This document shows positions 43,961-53,324 of a stretch of DNA of 64,000 nucleotides, one piece after another. A program made the position numbers and the translations under genes. The first letter of the stretch is position 1. Each line of letters starts with the position of its first letter. The notes under the pieces were generated by a model, which was given only the letters and a program-made list of their open reading frames with translations, had not been told where the DNA came from and ran no database searches. Origin of the DNA: JAXGXJ01 sp963829545 (lineage in GTDB: Bacteria > Actinomycetota > Thermoleophilia > RBG-16-64-13); NCBI GenBank assembly GCA_963829545.1, contig CAWHIX010000010.1, forward strand, positions 310,001-374,000, in the 5' to 3' direction.

Positions 43961-46684
43961 ATGGCCGGTCGGACCACACCAACGGCGAAGAAGGCCGATG
44001 CGCGCCGTGCCAAGGCGCCGAGCGGCGCGGCCGCCCCGCGGCGAGCGCCCGTGCCCGGGCGACGCCAAGAGATCACGGCGCTGGTGCTCCTGGGCGCCGG
44101 CATATTCCTGTTCTTCGTCCTTCTTGCCGGGGATTCGGCCGGTGCGGCGGGACGGGGTGCAGGTACGGGTCTCACCTTCCTGTTCGGCAACCTGGCTTTT
44201 CTGGTCCCCTTGGCGCTGTTCGCCCTGGCCGTCACCACCGCCCTCGACATCAAGGTGTGGCGCTCGTACTGGCTGCTGGGGGCCGGACTCCTTCTCTTCG
44301 GTCTCTTCCTTCTGACCGCGGCGGGGTTCCCTCCCTTCGGCTCGCATGGAGAGGACACGTTCGTACGCTCGGAATATGAAGCTCGGGCCGGGGCGCTCGG
44401 GGAGGTCTTCTACGCCCTCTTCTACGGTCTGATGGGTACCGCCGGCGTAGCCATCGTCGGGTGGGTGACGCTGCTGGCGGGCTTCAGTCTGGCCACGGGT
44501 CTCACCGTGCGCCGGTTGGGCCGGGGTACGAAGAAGGCCGCGGATGCCGTCATGGCCCAGGCCGAGAGGAGCACGCTGGTCATAAGGGGGCGGGAGGCCC
44601 AGGCCGCTCGGGCGGCGGGCTCTATCGGCACCGGGTCGCGTTCGCCGGACGGTTTCGAGGACCTCGTGGCCGGGGGTACGGTCGCAGCTGCTACGCTCGC
44701 TGGTACGCCTCATCTGGGTCCCCGAGACCTGGTCGGCGGCGGTGGCTTCGACGATGTCGCCTACGCGACTACCAGGGGGGCGGGGTCACCCCGTGCAGGT
44801 GGCGAACCGGCATTCAGCGGCCCCTTCGTGGGTGAGTTCGACGAGTGGTCCGATGGGCGCACGGTGGCCCGCAGTCCTCTGGCCCCACTCACGCCTGGCA
44901 GCGCCGGCCTAGCGGGCGGAGCGCGAGGACCGGTCGATGGGGCGCAGGCCTTCGCCGACCTGTACGGGGAGGGCGGCGGGTCCGCTGCAGGCACGACGAC
45001 GGCCTCGGCCGCGGCGGCCGCCGCGACGCAGGCGACCGCTTCCACCGGCACACGGCCCGCAGCGGCGGAGTCGTCGGACGGACGACCACTCGGACGGAGC
45101 GCGGACGGTTGGGCGGAAGAGGGCGACCGCGAGGATTCGGAAGCGCAGCAGGAGCCACTACCGGGCCTTGCCAGGGTGCCCAAACAGATCGCGCTCCCGG
45201 TGGAAGAGCCCGCCTACCTGCTGCCCGAGCCCGACCTGCTACGCAAGAGTACACCCATGGCGGTGGGCGGCCATGACGGAGAGCGTGACACGGCGGGAGT
45301 GCTGCTCCAGGCCCTGGCCCAGTTCGGGGTCGAAGCGAGGGTCATCGGTATGGTCGTCGGCCCTCGGGTGACGCGGTACGAACTGCAACTGGCTCCGGGT
45401 ACGAAGGTTTCGCGAGTCACCAACCTCAAGGACGACCTGGCCTACGCGTTGGCCAGCACCGAGATACGCATCCTCGCTCCCATCCCGGGCAAGTCGGCCG
45501 TGGGAGTGGAGGTGCCCAACCAGCGGCCCGATTTCGTGACTCTGGGCGACATCTATCGGGAGTTCCCCAAAACGGCCGGTCCGCTCATGGTGTGGCTGGG
45601 CAAGGACATCTCCGGCAAAGCGGTCTACACAGACCTCACCCGCCTGCCCCACCTGCTCATCGCCGGCACCACCGGCTCCGGCAAGAGCGGCTGCGTCAAC
45701 TGTCTGGTGTCGTCCATCCTTCTGCGCAGCACTCCCGAGCAGGTGCGCTTCATCATGATCGACCCCAAGAAGGTCGAGTTGTCGCACTACGACCGCATCC
45801 CCCATCTGCTCGTGCCCGTGGTCACCAACATGAAGGACGCGGCCGGTGTCCTTCACAACGTGGCCAAGGAGATGGAGGACCGCTACGAACTCATGGAGTT
45901 GGAGCACGCCCGCAACCTGGCCGAGATGAACAAGAGCCGCGCGCGCCGGGGGGAGAGGTCGCTACCCTACATCGTGATAGTGATAGACGAGTTGGCCGAC
46001 CTCATGATGGTCTCCCCGCAGGAGGTGGAGGAGTACGTCATCCGTCTGGCCCAGAAGTCGCGGGCCGTCGGTATCCACCTGGTGGTAGCCACACAGCGTC
46101 CCTCGGCCGACGTCATCACGGGCATGATCAAAGCCAACATCCCCTCGCGCATCGCCTTCGCCGTCTCCAGCCAGACCGACTCCCGGGTGATCCTCGACGT
46201 CAACGGGGCGGAGACGCTGCTGGGCATGGGCGACATGCTCTTCAAGCCCCTCGGTGCCAGCCATCTGCAGCGGGTGCAGGGTGCGTACATCACCGAGGAG
46301 GAGATAGCCGTCCTGGTCACTCATTGGCGCCAGCAGGCCGAGCCCGAGTTCCGGGAGGAACTGCTGCGCAGGCCACCCGATCCCAAAAAGGGCGGCGGCG
46401 GTATCGACGACCTCTTCGACCCCGACTCCGACGAGCTGCTGATCGACGCCGCCCGGCTGGTCATCGAGACGGGGAGCGCATCGGTCTCCATGCTGCAGAG
46501 GCGTCTACGTGTGGGTTATACGCGGGCGGGGCGCCTCATCGACATGCTGGAGAGGCGCGGCATCGTGGGGCCCTGGGAGGGCAGCAAGCCTCGGCAGATC
46601 ATGGTGGAGGCGGACGAGCTCGATCACGTGCTCGCCGGGCTCGATGGCGCGGTTGCGGACGACGACGAGACGGCCGGTGACTGA
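43961..46684 (+). CDS. ftsK: DNA translocase FtsK/SpoIIIE
   Basis: Septal DNA pump coordinating chromosome segregation and dimer resolution with Xer recombinases. 907 aa. Four N-terminal TM helices (about 25-190), an Ala/Gly/Ser-rich linker to about 400, alpha/beta motor with Walker A AGTTGSGKSGCVNCL (about 568) and FIMIDPKKVELSHYDRIPHL, Walker B IVIVIDELADLMM, and the C-terminal winged-helix gamma domain (SVSMLQRRLRVGYTRAGRLI). Overlaps mnmH by 8 bp. Confidence 0.96.
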   Translation: MAGRTTPTAKKADARRAKAPSGAAAPRRAPVPGRRQEITALVLLGAGIFLFFVLLAGDSAGAAGRGAGTGLTFLFGNLAFLVPLALFALAVTTALDIKVWRSYWLLGAGLLLFGLFLLTAAGFPPFGSHGEDTFVRSEYEARAGALGEVFYALFYGLMGTAGVAIVGWVTLLAGFSLATGLTVRRLGRGTKKAADAVMAQAERSTLVIRGREAQAARAAGSIGTGSRSPDGFEDLVAGGTVAAATLAGTPHLGPRDLVGGGGFDDVAYATTRGAGSPRAGGEPAFSGPFVGEFDEWSDGRTVARSPLAPLTPGSAGLAGGARGPVDGAQAFADLYGEGGGSAAGTTTASAAAAAATQATASTGTRPAAAESSDGRPLGRSADGWAEEGDREDSEAQQEPLPGLARVPKQIALPVEEPAYLLPEPDLLRKSTPMAVGGHDGERDTAGVLLQALAQFGVEARVIGMVVGPRVTRYELQLAPGTKVSRVTNLKDDLAYALASTEIRILAPIPGKSAVGVEVPNQRPDFVTLGDIYREFPKTAGPLMVWLGKDISGKAVYTDLTRLPHLLIAGTTGSGKSGCVNCLVSSILLRSTPEQVRFIMIDPKKVELSHYDRIPHLLVPVVTNMKDAAGVLHNVAKEMEDRYELMELEHARNLAEMNKSRARRGERSLPYIVIVIDELADLMMVSPQEVEEYVIRLAQKSRAVGIHLVVATQRPSADVITGMIKANIPSRIAFAVSSQTDSRVILDVNGAETLLGMGDMLFKPLGASHLQRVQGAYITEEEIAVLVTHWRQQAEPEFREELLRRPPDPKKGGGGIDDLFDPDSDELLIDAARLVIETGSASVSMLQRRLRVGYTRAGRLIDMLERRGIVGPWEGSKPRQIMVEADELDHVLAGLDGAVADDDETAGD

Positions 46685-47777
46685 TCTGCAGGTCCCTTCG
46701 GTCACCGCGGCCGAGGTGATGGAGGGTGGGTTCCAGGTCGTCGACGTGCGTTCGCCGGGGGAGTTCGCCGACGGCCACATGCCTGGAGCCGTCAACATGC
46801 CGCTTCTCGACGACGCTCAGCGGGCCCATGTGGGGACCACCTACGCCAAAGAGGGCGCCGCAGGGGCCCGGCTGGCCGCCATGGAGGAAGTCACTCCGGG
46901 CCTGGCGCCCTACCTACGGTCTCTGGCAGAGCTTGCCCGCGCCCAGCCGCGCGGATGCCGGCCGGCCATCATGTGCTGGCGCGGAGGGGAGAGGAGCCGC
47001 AATGTGGTCCTCCTCCTAGCCCTGATCGGGATCCACGCAGTCAGAGTCACTGGGGGGTACCGGGCCTATCGCAAAGAGGTCCTGACCCGACTGGAGGGGT
47101 GGCGACCGCCGGTCCCCGTGGTCACCCTGTACGGACACACGGGAGCGGGCAAGAGCGCCCTTCTGCGCGCCCTGGATGAGATCGCTCCCCGACTGCGCGG
47201 GTTGCGGCCCTGGCCCCTGGACCTGGAGGCTCTGGCGTTGCACCGAGGCTCGCTGCTGGGAGGGCTCAACCAGCCCGGGGAGCGGCGGCAGAAGGACTTC
47301 GACGCTCTCCTGTGGGAAGAGCTCAGTCGACCGCGCGGGGACTATCTGCTGCTCGAAGGGGAGGGAGGCAGAATAGGTCGCATCTATCTGCCCGGATCCG
47401 TTGCCGAAGCCGTGCGCACCGGCCTGCCTGTGCGCGTGAGCGCGCCGGTGGAGGCGCGCGCAGAGCGGATCCTGAGCGAGTACGCACCCGAGGGATGGGA
47501 CGAGGAGGACGTCGCCCGCTTCCGTCGCAGCCTGCAGATGATAGGGTCCCGGCTCCCTCGGAGCACCTATCTTTCCTTGGAAACAGCCTTTGATGATGGT
47601 AGATTTACCGACGTTGTCCAGGGGCTGCTGATCGCGTACTACGACCCGCTCTACCAGAAATCGTCCGTCGACGGACGCCGGTTCGTGCTCGAACTGACGA
47701 CCAGCCCCGATCCGTTTGCAGACGCACGCAGATTCGTGCGAGGCATAAGCCGCGTGATTCGAGAGGTACTCAGCTGA
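46677..47777 (+). CDS. mnmH: tRNA 2-selenouridine synthase MnmH (SelU)
   Basis: Replaces sulfur by selenium at the wobble 2-thiouridine of certain tRNAs, using selenophosphate, through a geranylated intermediate. 366 aa. The N-terminal rhodanese domain (QVVDVRSPGEFADGHMPGAV) has the catalytic Cys100 in IMCWRGGERSRN; the C-terminal P-loop domain has LYGHTGAGKSALLRAL (about 153). GTG 46677 is inside the ftsK end. selD is expected elsewhere in the genome but is not in this window. Confidence 0.93.
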   Translation: MTDLQVPSVTAAEVMEGGFQVVDVRSPGEFADGHMPGAVNMPLLDDAQRAHVGTTYAKEGAAGARLAAMEEVTPGLAPYLRSLAELARAQPRGCRPAIMCWRGGERSRNVVLLLALIGIHAVRVTGGYRAYRKEVLTRLEGWRPPVPVVTLYGHTGAGKSALLRALDEIAPRLRGLRPWPLDLEALALHRGSLLGGLNQPGERRQKDFDALLWEELSRPRGDYLLLEGEGGRIGRIYLPGSVAEAVRTGLPVRVSAPVEARAERILSEYAPEGWDEEDVARFRRSLQMIGSRLPRSTYLSLETAFDDGRFTDVVQGLLIAYYDPLYQKSSVDGRRFVLELTTSPDPFADARRFVRGISRVIREVLS

Positions 47778-48628
47778 CTCCCCCCATCGACATAGGTAGC
47801 GCGCTCCGTGAGGCGCGCATTCGCAAGGGTCTCACGATCAAGGACCTCGAGGCCGTAACGAAGATCCGAGGCAAGTATCTCGAAGCCCTTGAGGGAGACG
47901 ACTTCGAGGTCCTGCCGGGCTCCACCTGTGTCGTCGGCTTCTTGCGCACGTACGCGTCCTATCTCAAGCTCGATGCGGACGAACTGGTTGAGGCTTACAA
48001 GACCGGCTACGCGCCCCGTGTGGAGGAACCTCCCGTGGTGCGGACCGATGTCACCAAGGCGCCTCGCTCCCGAACCAGCGCCGAACGGCGCCAGAAACGG
48101 GTGCGCCGGCAACACGGTGGTTATGTGGTTGCCGCCGTCATCGCCATCATAATCGTGGCCCTGCTGGCCTGGTTCGGCACGGGAAGGGGGCAGGAAGCAG
48201 CGTCCATCGACGCCAACAGCATCACCAGCTCGACCCTGACTACCACGGCTACCCTCCTGGCCGGCTCGCCCGATGAAGAAGGGGCGACCGGGACCGACGC
48301 GTCCACCACCACAGAGACGACTGAGGGAGAGGTCACCGGGGGGGAGGAGACCGCAGCCCCCACCGACGGTCCGGTCGCGTTGGTGGTGAGCGTCACCGAA
48401 GGGAGTTGCTGGCTGGTCGTTCGTGAGGACGGTGAGAGCGGCGCTGAGGTCTTCGCCGGGACTCTGTCCGCCGGTGGCAAGCAGACCTTCGACACCGCCA
48501 AGCAGTATTGGATGCGCGTAGGCAATCCCGAGGTGCTGAGCGTATCCGTGGCCGGAACCCCCCACACCCTGGCTGCTCCCGCTGGGGCCTTCGTCGTTAC
48601 CGGAGCCGGCATAGAGCGCACTGAGTAG
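47774..48628 (+). CDS. rodZ: RodZ-like HTH membrane protein, probable CTG start
   Basis: Cytoskeleton-linked morphogenesis protein family (YmfM/RodZ). N-terminal HTH_25 domain about 5-70: IGSALREARIRKGLTIKDLE, IRGKYLEALEGDDFEVLPG, VVGFLRTYASYL. A basic stretch precedes one TM (VVAAVIAIIIVALLAWF, about 117-134), a Thr-rich extracellular linker, and a C-terminal DUF4115-like beta domain. The conserved N-terminus has no ATG, GTG or TTG. CTG 47774 overlapping the mnmH stop (CTGA) is the best start and copies the NTGA pattern of this region. An error in the following six-C run is the alternative. Confidence 0.85.
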   Translation: MTPPIDIGSALREARIRKGLTIKDLEAVTKIRGKYLEALEGDDFEVLPGSTCVVGFLRTYASYLKLDADELVEAYKTGYAPRVEEPPVVRTDVTKAPRSRTSAERRQKRVRRQHGGYVVAAVIAIIIVALLAWFGTGRGQEAASIDANSITSSTLTTTATLLAGSPDEEGATGTDASTTTETTEGEVTGGEETAAPTDGPVALVVSVTEGSCWLVVREDGESGAEVFAGTLSAGGKQTFDTAKQYWMRVGNPEVLSVSVAGTPHTLAAPAGAFVVTGAGIERTE

Positions 48629-49954
48629 ATGGCAGTGCCCGCCGCGTCTCCCCGCCGGGTCTTCGTACACACCCTGGGCTGCCCCAAGAACGACGCGGAT
48701 AGTCGCAGCCTCTCACGGGCGCTCCTGGCGGCAGGAATAGAGGTCGTGGACGACCCCACATATTCCACCCATGTGCTCATCAACACCTGCGGCTTCATCC
48801 AGGACGCCAAAGAGGAGTCCATCGCCGCCATCCTGGACGCCTGCGTCCAGCACGGCGGTCCTCAGGTCTCGGTCATGGGGTGCCTCGTGGAGCGCTACCG
48901 GGAAGAACTGCAGGCGGGCATGCCGGAGGTAGGAGCGTGGTTCGGGTTGGGAGAGGAGGCTCGCTTTGTCGAGTCCCTGCTCTTGGCTGAGCCTGAGTCT
49001 CTGCGCCCGGCCGGCGGCAGCGCGGAGGCGATCCCAGGTCCCAGCCTCGCCTATGCGTATGTGAAGATCTCCGACGGATGCGACGAGCCCTGCACGTTCT
49101 GTGCCATCCCCTCCATCAAGGGCCCCTACTACTCCGTGGAGACGGCTGCCATCGTGCGGGAGGTGGGTGCCTGTCTGGACGAGGGAGCCCGGGAGATAGT
49201 CCTCGTGGGCCAGGACACGGCGGTGTGGAGGAGCGACGGCTTGGACCTCATCGGCCTCCTCGACCTGCTTGCCGTTGACGAACGACTTCTCCGCCTGCGG
49301 GTGATGTACCTGCAGCCCGAACATGTGACGGCGGACCTGCTCCGCTATATGGCGGAGCAGCCCAAACTGTGCCGCTATCTGGACATACCGTTCCAGCATG
49401 CCGACCCGCATGTGTTGCGTAGGATGGGCCGCTGGGGTGACGGCTCCGCCTACCGCGAGCTGGTTGACCGCGCCCGCCGTCTCATGCCCGATGTCTCGCT
49501 GCGCTCGACATTCATCGTCGGCTTCCCGGGCGAGACGGAGGAGCAGTTCCAGACTCTGGTGGACTTTGTGGATGAAATCGGCTTTGACCACGCAGGCGGG
49601 TTCGTATACAGTCCTGAGGAGGGGACCCGAGGCGCGGTTCTGCGCCCGCGGGTGCGGAGGGCGGTGGCTCTCGACCGGCTCAACCGGCTCACCGATCTCA
49701 TCTCCTGCCGAGCGGAAGCCGAGCATGGCCTGCTCGTCGGCTCCTCGCTGGAGGTGATGATCGACGAGTTGGCTGCGGACGACGATACAGGTGTTACCGC
49801 TTTGGGGCGCACGGAGGGTCAGGCTCCGGAGGTGGATGGGGTAACCTACATCGAAGGGGATCTGCCTATGGGGGCGGGTCTCGGCGACCTGGTGACGGTG
49901 ACCATGACCGACGCGGTGGGGCACGATCTGATAGGCCGGTGCTATGCGCCCTAA
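48629..49954 (+). CDS. rimO: Ribosomal protein uS12 methylthiotransferase RimO
   Basis: Radical-SAM enzyme adding a methylthio group to Asp in uS12. 441 aa. N-terminal UPF0004 domain with three Cys (TLGCPKNDADSR, NTCGFIQDAKEES, VMGCLVERY), radical-SAM motif ISDGCDEPCTFCAIP (C151/C155/C158), then a C-terminal TRAM-like domain. GCPKN, rather than GCQMN, distinguishes it from MiaB, which is also present at 54.9 kb. Directly after rodZ with no gap. Confidence 0.95.
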   Translation: MAVPAASPRRVFVHTLGCPKNDADSRSLSRALLAAGIEVVDDPTYSTHVLINTCGFIQDAKEESIAAILDACVQHGGPQVSVMGCLVERYREELQAGMPEVGAWFGLGEEARFVESLLLAEPESLRPAGGSAEAIPGPSLAYAYVKISDGCDEPCTFCAIPSIKGPYYSVETAAIVREVGACLDEGAREIVLVGQDTAVWRSDGLDLIGLLDLLAVDERLLRLRVMYLQPEHVTADLLRYMAEQPKLCRYLDIPFQHADPHVLRRMGRWGDGSAYRELVDRARRLMPDVSLRSTFIVGFPGETEEQFQTLVDFVDEIGFDHAGGFVYSPEEGTRGAVLRPRVRRAVALDRLNRLTDLISCRAEAEHGLLVGSSLEVMIDELAADDDTGVTALGRTEGQAPEVDGVTYIEGDLPMGAGLGDLVTVTMTDAVGHDLIGRCYAP

Positions 49955-50571
49955 CCTGCCCAACTCCATAACCCTATTTCGCATCGCACTCGTACCCGTC
50001 CTCATGGTCTTCATGCTGGTCGACATCCCCGCGGGCGACATGATCGCCCTTGTCGATCTTCGTCGTGGCTGCTGCCAGCGACTCCCTGGACGGGTACATA
50101 GCGCGTCGCCGCCGGCAGACCACCGTGGTGGGAGCGTTCTTGGACCCTCTGGCCGACAAGCTGCTCATCACGGCTGCCCTGGTCTCACTGGTGTCGCTGG
50201 ACGAACTGTCCGCGTGGGTTGCTATGGTTGTCATTGCTCGAGAGTTCGCTGTGTCGGGCCTGCGCATGGTCTCGGCGGCGCAGAACGTCGTCATAGCGGC
50301 CAGCAAGTGGGGAAAGGCTAAGACGGCTTCGCAGATGCTGGCCGTGGCCGCGCTGCTCATCGAGCCACGTTGGCTGAGCGAGGAATGGACACTGGGAGGA
50401 CAGACCATCACCTGGTATCTGGTCATGATCATGCTCGTTTTGACCGTCGTGAGTGCGGTGGATTACTTCCTCCACGCCCGCGGCAAGTTGAGGGGCCAGG
50501 CAGCGACCGGCGCGGGGGGAGGGGGCGCGGACGAACGGCCTTCCTCCGACGACCGTGCGAACATCACGTGA
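49944..50571 (+). CDS. pgsA: CDP-diacylglycerol-glycerol-3-phosphate phosphatidyltransferase (one frameshift)
   Basis: Commits CDP-DAG to phosphatidylglycerol. The N-terminus RPNLPNSITLFRIALVPVLM is in one frame; the CDP-alcohol motif D-SL-DG-YI-AR-x8-G-AFL-D-PLA-D (about 40-65) and the remaining TM helices are in the next. One surplus base at about 50055 (GTC-G-ATC) explains it; removal gives a continuous hydrophobic helix, DMIALVIFVVAAASDSLDG. Repaired length about 208 aa with a Gly-rich tail. Overlaps rimO by 11 bp and thpR by 4 bp. cdsA at 22.6 kb supplies its substrate. Confidence 0.9.
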
Positions 50572-51125
50572 ACGACGAACGGCAGCGGCTCTTCGTTGCG
50601 GTCCCGCTGCCTGAGGGTCTGCTTCCCCTGGCGGAGTGTGCGCAGGCGGCCCTACCCGCGCTTCCCGGCCTGCGGCTGCTGCGTCCCGAACAGCTCCATG
50701 TGACACTGGCTTTCATCGGGGAGGTCGGCAGGGAGAAGGCGAGGGCGGCGGAGGAGGTGGTCGCGCACCTTCCCCAAAGCCTGGGAGGTCAGGGACTGCT
50801 TGCCGGCTTCCTTATGTTGCCGTCGCCCCGAAAGGCGCGGGTCGTGGCCCTAGCTGTCGACGACCGGGAGCACGCTTTCGCCTCCGTGTTCGAGGCGGTC
50901 ATGGCGGGACTGGAGAATGCGGGGGTCATGGAGCGTGAGAAGCGGCCCTTCCGGCCGCACATCACCGTGGCTAGGCTGCGTGATCCCGGGCCTGTGGTAC
51001 CAAAGTCCGAGTGTGACGAGGCGCCGTACCCGATAGAGTCGGTCTGTCTCTACAAGAGCGAGTTGAAGCGTGAGGGCGCCTACTATTCGGTGCTCCGCAA
51101 CAGGACGATGGAGGGGAAAAGGTGA
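50568..51125 (+). CDS. thpR: RNA 2',3'-cyclic phosphodiesterase (2'-5' RNA ligase family)
   Basis: A 2H-superfamily enzyme of 185 aa. Both HxTx motifs are present: LHVTLAFIGEV (His about 44) and HITVARLRD (His about 131). The family hydrolyses 2',3'-cyclic phosphates; its physiological RNA is unclear. GTG 50568 overlaps pgsA; the 3' end overlaps recA. In many relatives cinA lies between pgsA and recA; it is not seen here. Confidence 0.93.
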   Translation: MNDERQRLFVAVPLPEGLLPLAECAQAALPALPGLRLLRPEQLHVTLAFIGEVGREKARAAEEVVAHLPQSLGGQGLLAGFLMLPSPRKARVVALAVDDREHAFASVFEAVMAGLENAGVMEREKRPFRPHITVARLRDPGPVVPKSECDEAPYPIESVCLYKSELKREGAYYSVLRNRTMEGKR

Positions 51126-52282
51126 GCAAGAGTCTCGGTGCAGGAGGAACGGTGGAAAAGGACAAGGCCCTCGAGATGGCCGTGCTACAGATCGAACGGC
51201 AGTATGGCAAAGGCTCCATCATGAGGCTGGGCGACGACTCGGCGGCACTGCGTGTGCCCGCCATCTCCACCGGCTCGCTGGCGCTCGACCTGGCACTGGG
51301 CGTGGGTGGTGTGCCGCGCGGCAGGGTGGTGGAGATCTTCGGGCCCGAATCGAGCGGCAAGACGACTCTTGCGTTACACGTCATCGCCGAGGCCCAGCGC
51401 GCCGGAGGCAAGGCGGCCTTCATCGATGCCGAGCACGCCATGGACTCGGCCTACTCCCGCCGCATCGGCGTCAACATCGATGAACTCCTGGTGTCCCAAC
51501 CGGACAACGGGGAGCAGGCTCTGGAGATAACCGAGTTGCTCATCCGCAGCGGAGCGCTCGACATCGTCGTCATCGACTCGGTGGCCGCGCTGACGCCTCG
51601 TGCTGAGCTTGAGGGAGAGATGGGAGACTCTCATGTAGGGCTGCAGGCCCGACTCATGAGCCAGGCGCTCCGCAAACTGGCCGGGACCATCAGCAAGACC
51701 CAGACCACGGCTCTCTTCATCAACCAGTTGCGCGAGAAGATCGGAGTCATGTTCGGCAACCCGGAGGTCACGCCGGGTGGTCGGGCGCTCAAGTTCTATG
51801 CTTCCGTGCGCCTCGACATACGACGCATCGAGACGCTGAAGGAGGGTACCGAGGCAGTCGGCAACCGGGTGCGGGTGCGCGTGGTCAAGAACAAGGTCGC
51901 CCCTCCCTTCAAGGAAGCCGAGTTCGACATCATGTACGGCGTCGGCATCTCCACGGAGGGCGACGTGCTCGACCTGGCGGTCAACAACAAGATCGTTCAA
52001 AAGAGCGGAGCCTGGTTCTCCTACGGCGACCAACGACTGGGGCAAGGCCGCGAGAACGTGCGCCAGTTCCTGCGCGACAACCCGGAACTGGTGCAGCATC
52101 TGCGCGCCGAGGTCATCAAGGAACTCAATCCAGAATGGAACACTTCTGCCCCCGCGGGCGAAGCCGAGGAATCGGCACCGGTGGGTGATGAGAAGGCAGA
52201 CGAGGAGCGCGCCGCGACGGGGCCTGCCGGCGCCCGGGCGGCAGCGGAAGAGGGTCCAGTTGCGGGGTCCGACGCCGTCTAG
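51122..52282 (+). CDS. recA: Recombinase RecA
   Basis: Strand-exchange and SOS-inducing ATPase. 386 aa. Walker A FGPESSGKTTLALHVIAEA (about 73), IDAEHAMDSAYSRRIGVNID, Walker B IVVIDSVAALTPRAELEGEM, loop L2 NQLREKIGVMFGNPEVTPGG, and the C-terminal domain plus a ~45-residue Ala/Glu tail. GTG start overlaps thpR (GTGA). No LexA/SOS-type operator is evident immediately upstream, where thpR coding sequence lies. Confidence 0.97.
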   Translation: MSKSLGAGGTVEKDKALEMAVLQIERQYGKGSIMRLGDDSAALRVPAISTGSLALDLALGVGGVPRGRVVEIFGPESSGKTTLALHVIAEAQRAGGKAAFIDAEHAMDSAYSRRIGVNIDELLVSQPDNGEQALEITELLIRSGALDIVVIDSVAALTPRAELEGEMGDSHVGLQARLMSQALRKLAGTISKTQTTALFINQLREKIGVMFGNPEVTPGGRALKFYASVRLDIRRIETLKEGTEAVGNRVRVRVVKNKVAPPFKEAEFDIMYGVGISTEGDVLDLAVNNKIVQKSGAWFSYGDQRLGQGRENVRQFLRDNPELVQHLRAEVIKELNPEWNTSAPAGEAEESAPVGDEKADEERAATGPAGARAAAEEGPVAGSDAV

Positions 52283-52312
52283 CGTGTCGTCCCGAGCGAG
52301 GGGCGAGCGCTG

Positions 52313-53018
52313 ATGCCGGCAGGCAGGCGGCGGGCCGCGCCAAGGCCGGTCTCGGGAACCGTCACTCAGCTGTCGGTCCCTTCCGGCCGTCCCGAGCGCA
52401 CGATCCTCTACCTGGACGGCCGGCGAGCCGAGGATATCGCCACCGAGGTCATCGCTGCCGCCGGGTTGCGCACGGGGGAAGCAGTGTCGGAGGAGGCTCT
52501 CGCGGCCCTCGTGGCTCAGGACGAGCCTCATCGGGCCCGAGCACGTGCGTTGCGGTTGTTGTCGGCTCGCGATCGCTCCAGTGCGGAGATTCGGTCTCGT
52601 CTGCAGCTGGCCGGCTTCAGCCAGGGCACGGTATCGGGCACGATCATCTGGTTGGAGAAGCTGGGCTATCTGGATGACGCGCGCTTCGCGGAGCGATATG
52701 TGGCCGAGAAGGCGGGGGCGGGTTGGGGACAGCGCCGTATTCGCTCCGAACTACTTCGCAAGGGCATAGATCGGGCTCGGCTGGACGCCGCTCTGGAGTC
52801 GATCGCGGGCGACGAGGCGGGGCAGCGGCGCCCGGACGGAAACGCTCATGACCTTGGTGCGCAGGCGTTTCGGGCGGCAATGGCAAGAGGATCGGCAGAC
52901 CGCCGAGCGTCGCCTGGCCGGCTTTCTTGCCCGGCGGGGCTACGACTGGGACGCCGTATCCAGGGTGATGAGACAACTGGAGGAGGAGACCTCGGCGCCG
53001 CCAGAACACCGCGAGTGA
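52313..53018 (+). CDS. recX: RecA regulator RecX (one frameshift)
   Basis: Binds and inhibits RecA filaments. Three-helix repeats are visible: ARALRLLSARDRSSAEIRSR and WLEKLGYLDDARFAERYV then RSELLRKGI in the first frame; the third repeat RRRFGRQWQEDRQTAERRLA then FLARRGYDWDAVSRVMRQ in the next frame, ending TGA 53016-53018. The shift falls in CGCCCGG at 52829-52835; deleting one C joins the parts as GQRRRTETLMTLVRR. An N-terminal arm of about 80 residues precedes the repeats. 30 bp after recA. Confidence 0.88.
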
Positions 53019-53052
53019 GCGCCACCTCCTCATACCAGGGCCGCCGGTCGCC

Positions 53053-53082
53053 TTGACACCCAAGATACGACGACTGTAAACT
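53053..53082 (+). promoter_or_regulatory. Promoter of rny
   Basis: Consensus TTGACA (53053-53058), an 18-bp spacer, TAAACT (53077-53082). Just after recX; transcription start expected near 53089, giving a leader of about 300 nt. Confidence 0.7.
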
Positions 53083-53100
53083 CCACAGTGTGTGATGATC

Positions 53101-53133
53101 GGTCGACGGCGTTCAGTGCGACCTTGCTTTTTT
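53101..53133 (+). terminator. Terminator-like hairpin after the rny promoter
   Basis: GGTCG (53101-53105) pairs with CGACC (53119-53123) around a 13-nt loop; TTGCTTTTTT follows. The stem is short. It could end recA-recX transcripts or attenuate the new transcript. Confidence 0.4.
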
Positions 53134-53296
53134 GGCTATAAATGGCGTTGAGTCGGCGTTTCTCTCGAAGGACTAAGAGCCGAAAGACGTAATTTATCTC
53201 GGACATATTCGCTGCCTTGTCCTATGCGCGTGTCACAGGCATGGGTGTGGGCATCGACGAAGACCACCGAGGCAAGGAACAGCTGGCAGCTCATCG

Positions 53297-53324
53297 GCCG
53301 GGCAATAGGCTCGGCTTTTTCTTT
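53297..53324 (+). terminator. Intrinsic-terminator-like hairpin in the rny leader
   Basis: GCCGGGC (53297-53303) pairs with GCTCGGC (53309-53315), seven pairs with one G-U, loop AATAG, followed by TTTTTCTTT (53316-53324). It lies 60 bp before the rny start and downstream of its promoter, so it would be a leader attenuator. Confidence 0.6.

Noticed and set aside
51060..51121. A LexA/SOS operator before recA
   Set aside because: The region is thpR coding sequence and I see no GAAC-N4-GTTC-like palindrome.
53137..53142. TATAAA in the rny leader as a second -10 box
   Set aside because: No -35-like hexamer at 16-18 bp upstream; it lies just after a T tract in an AT-rich stretch.
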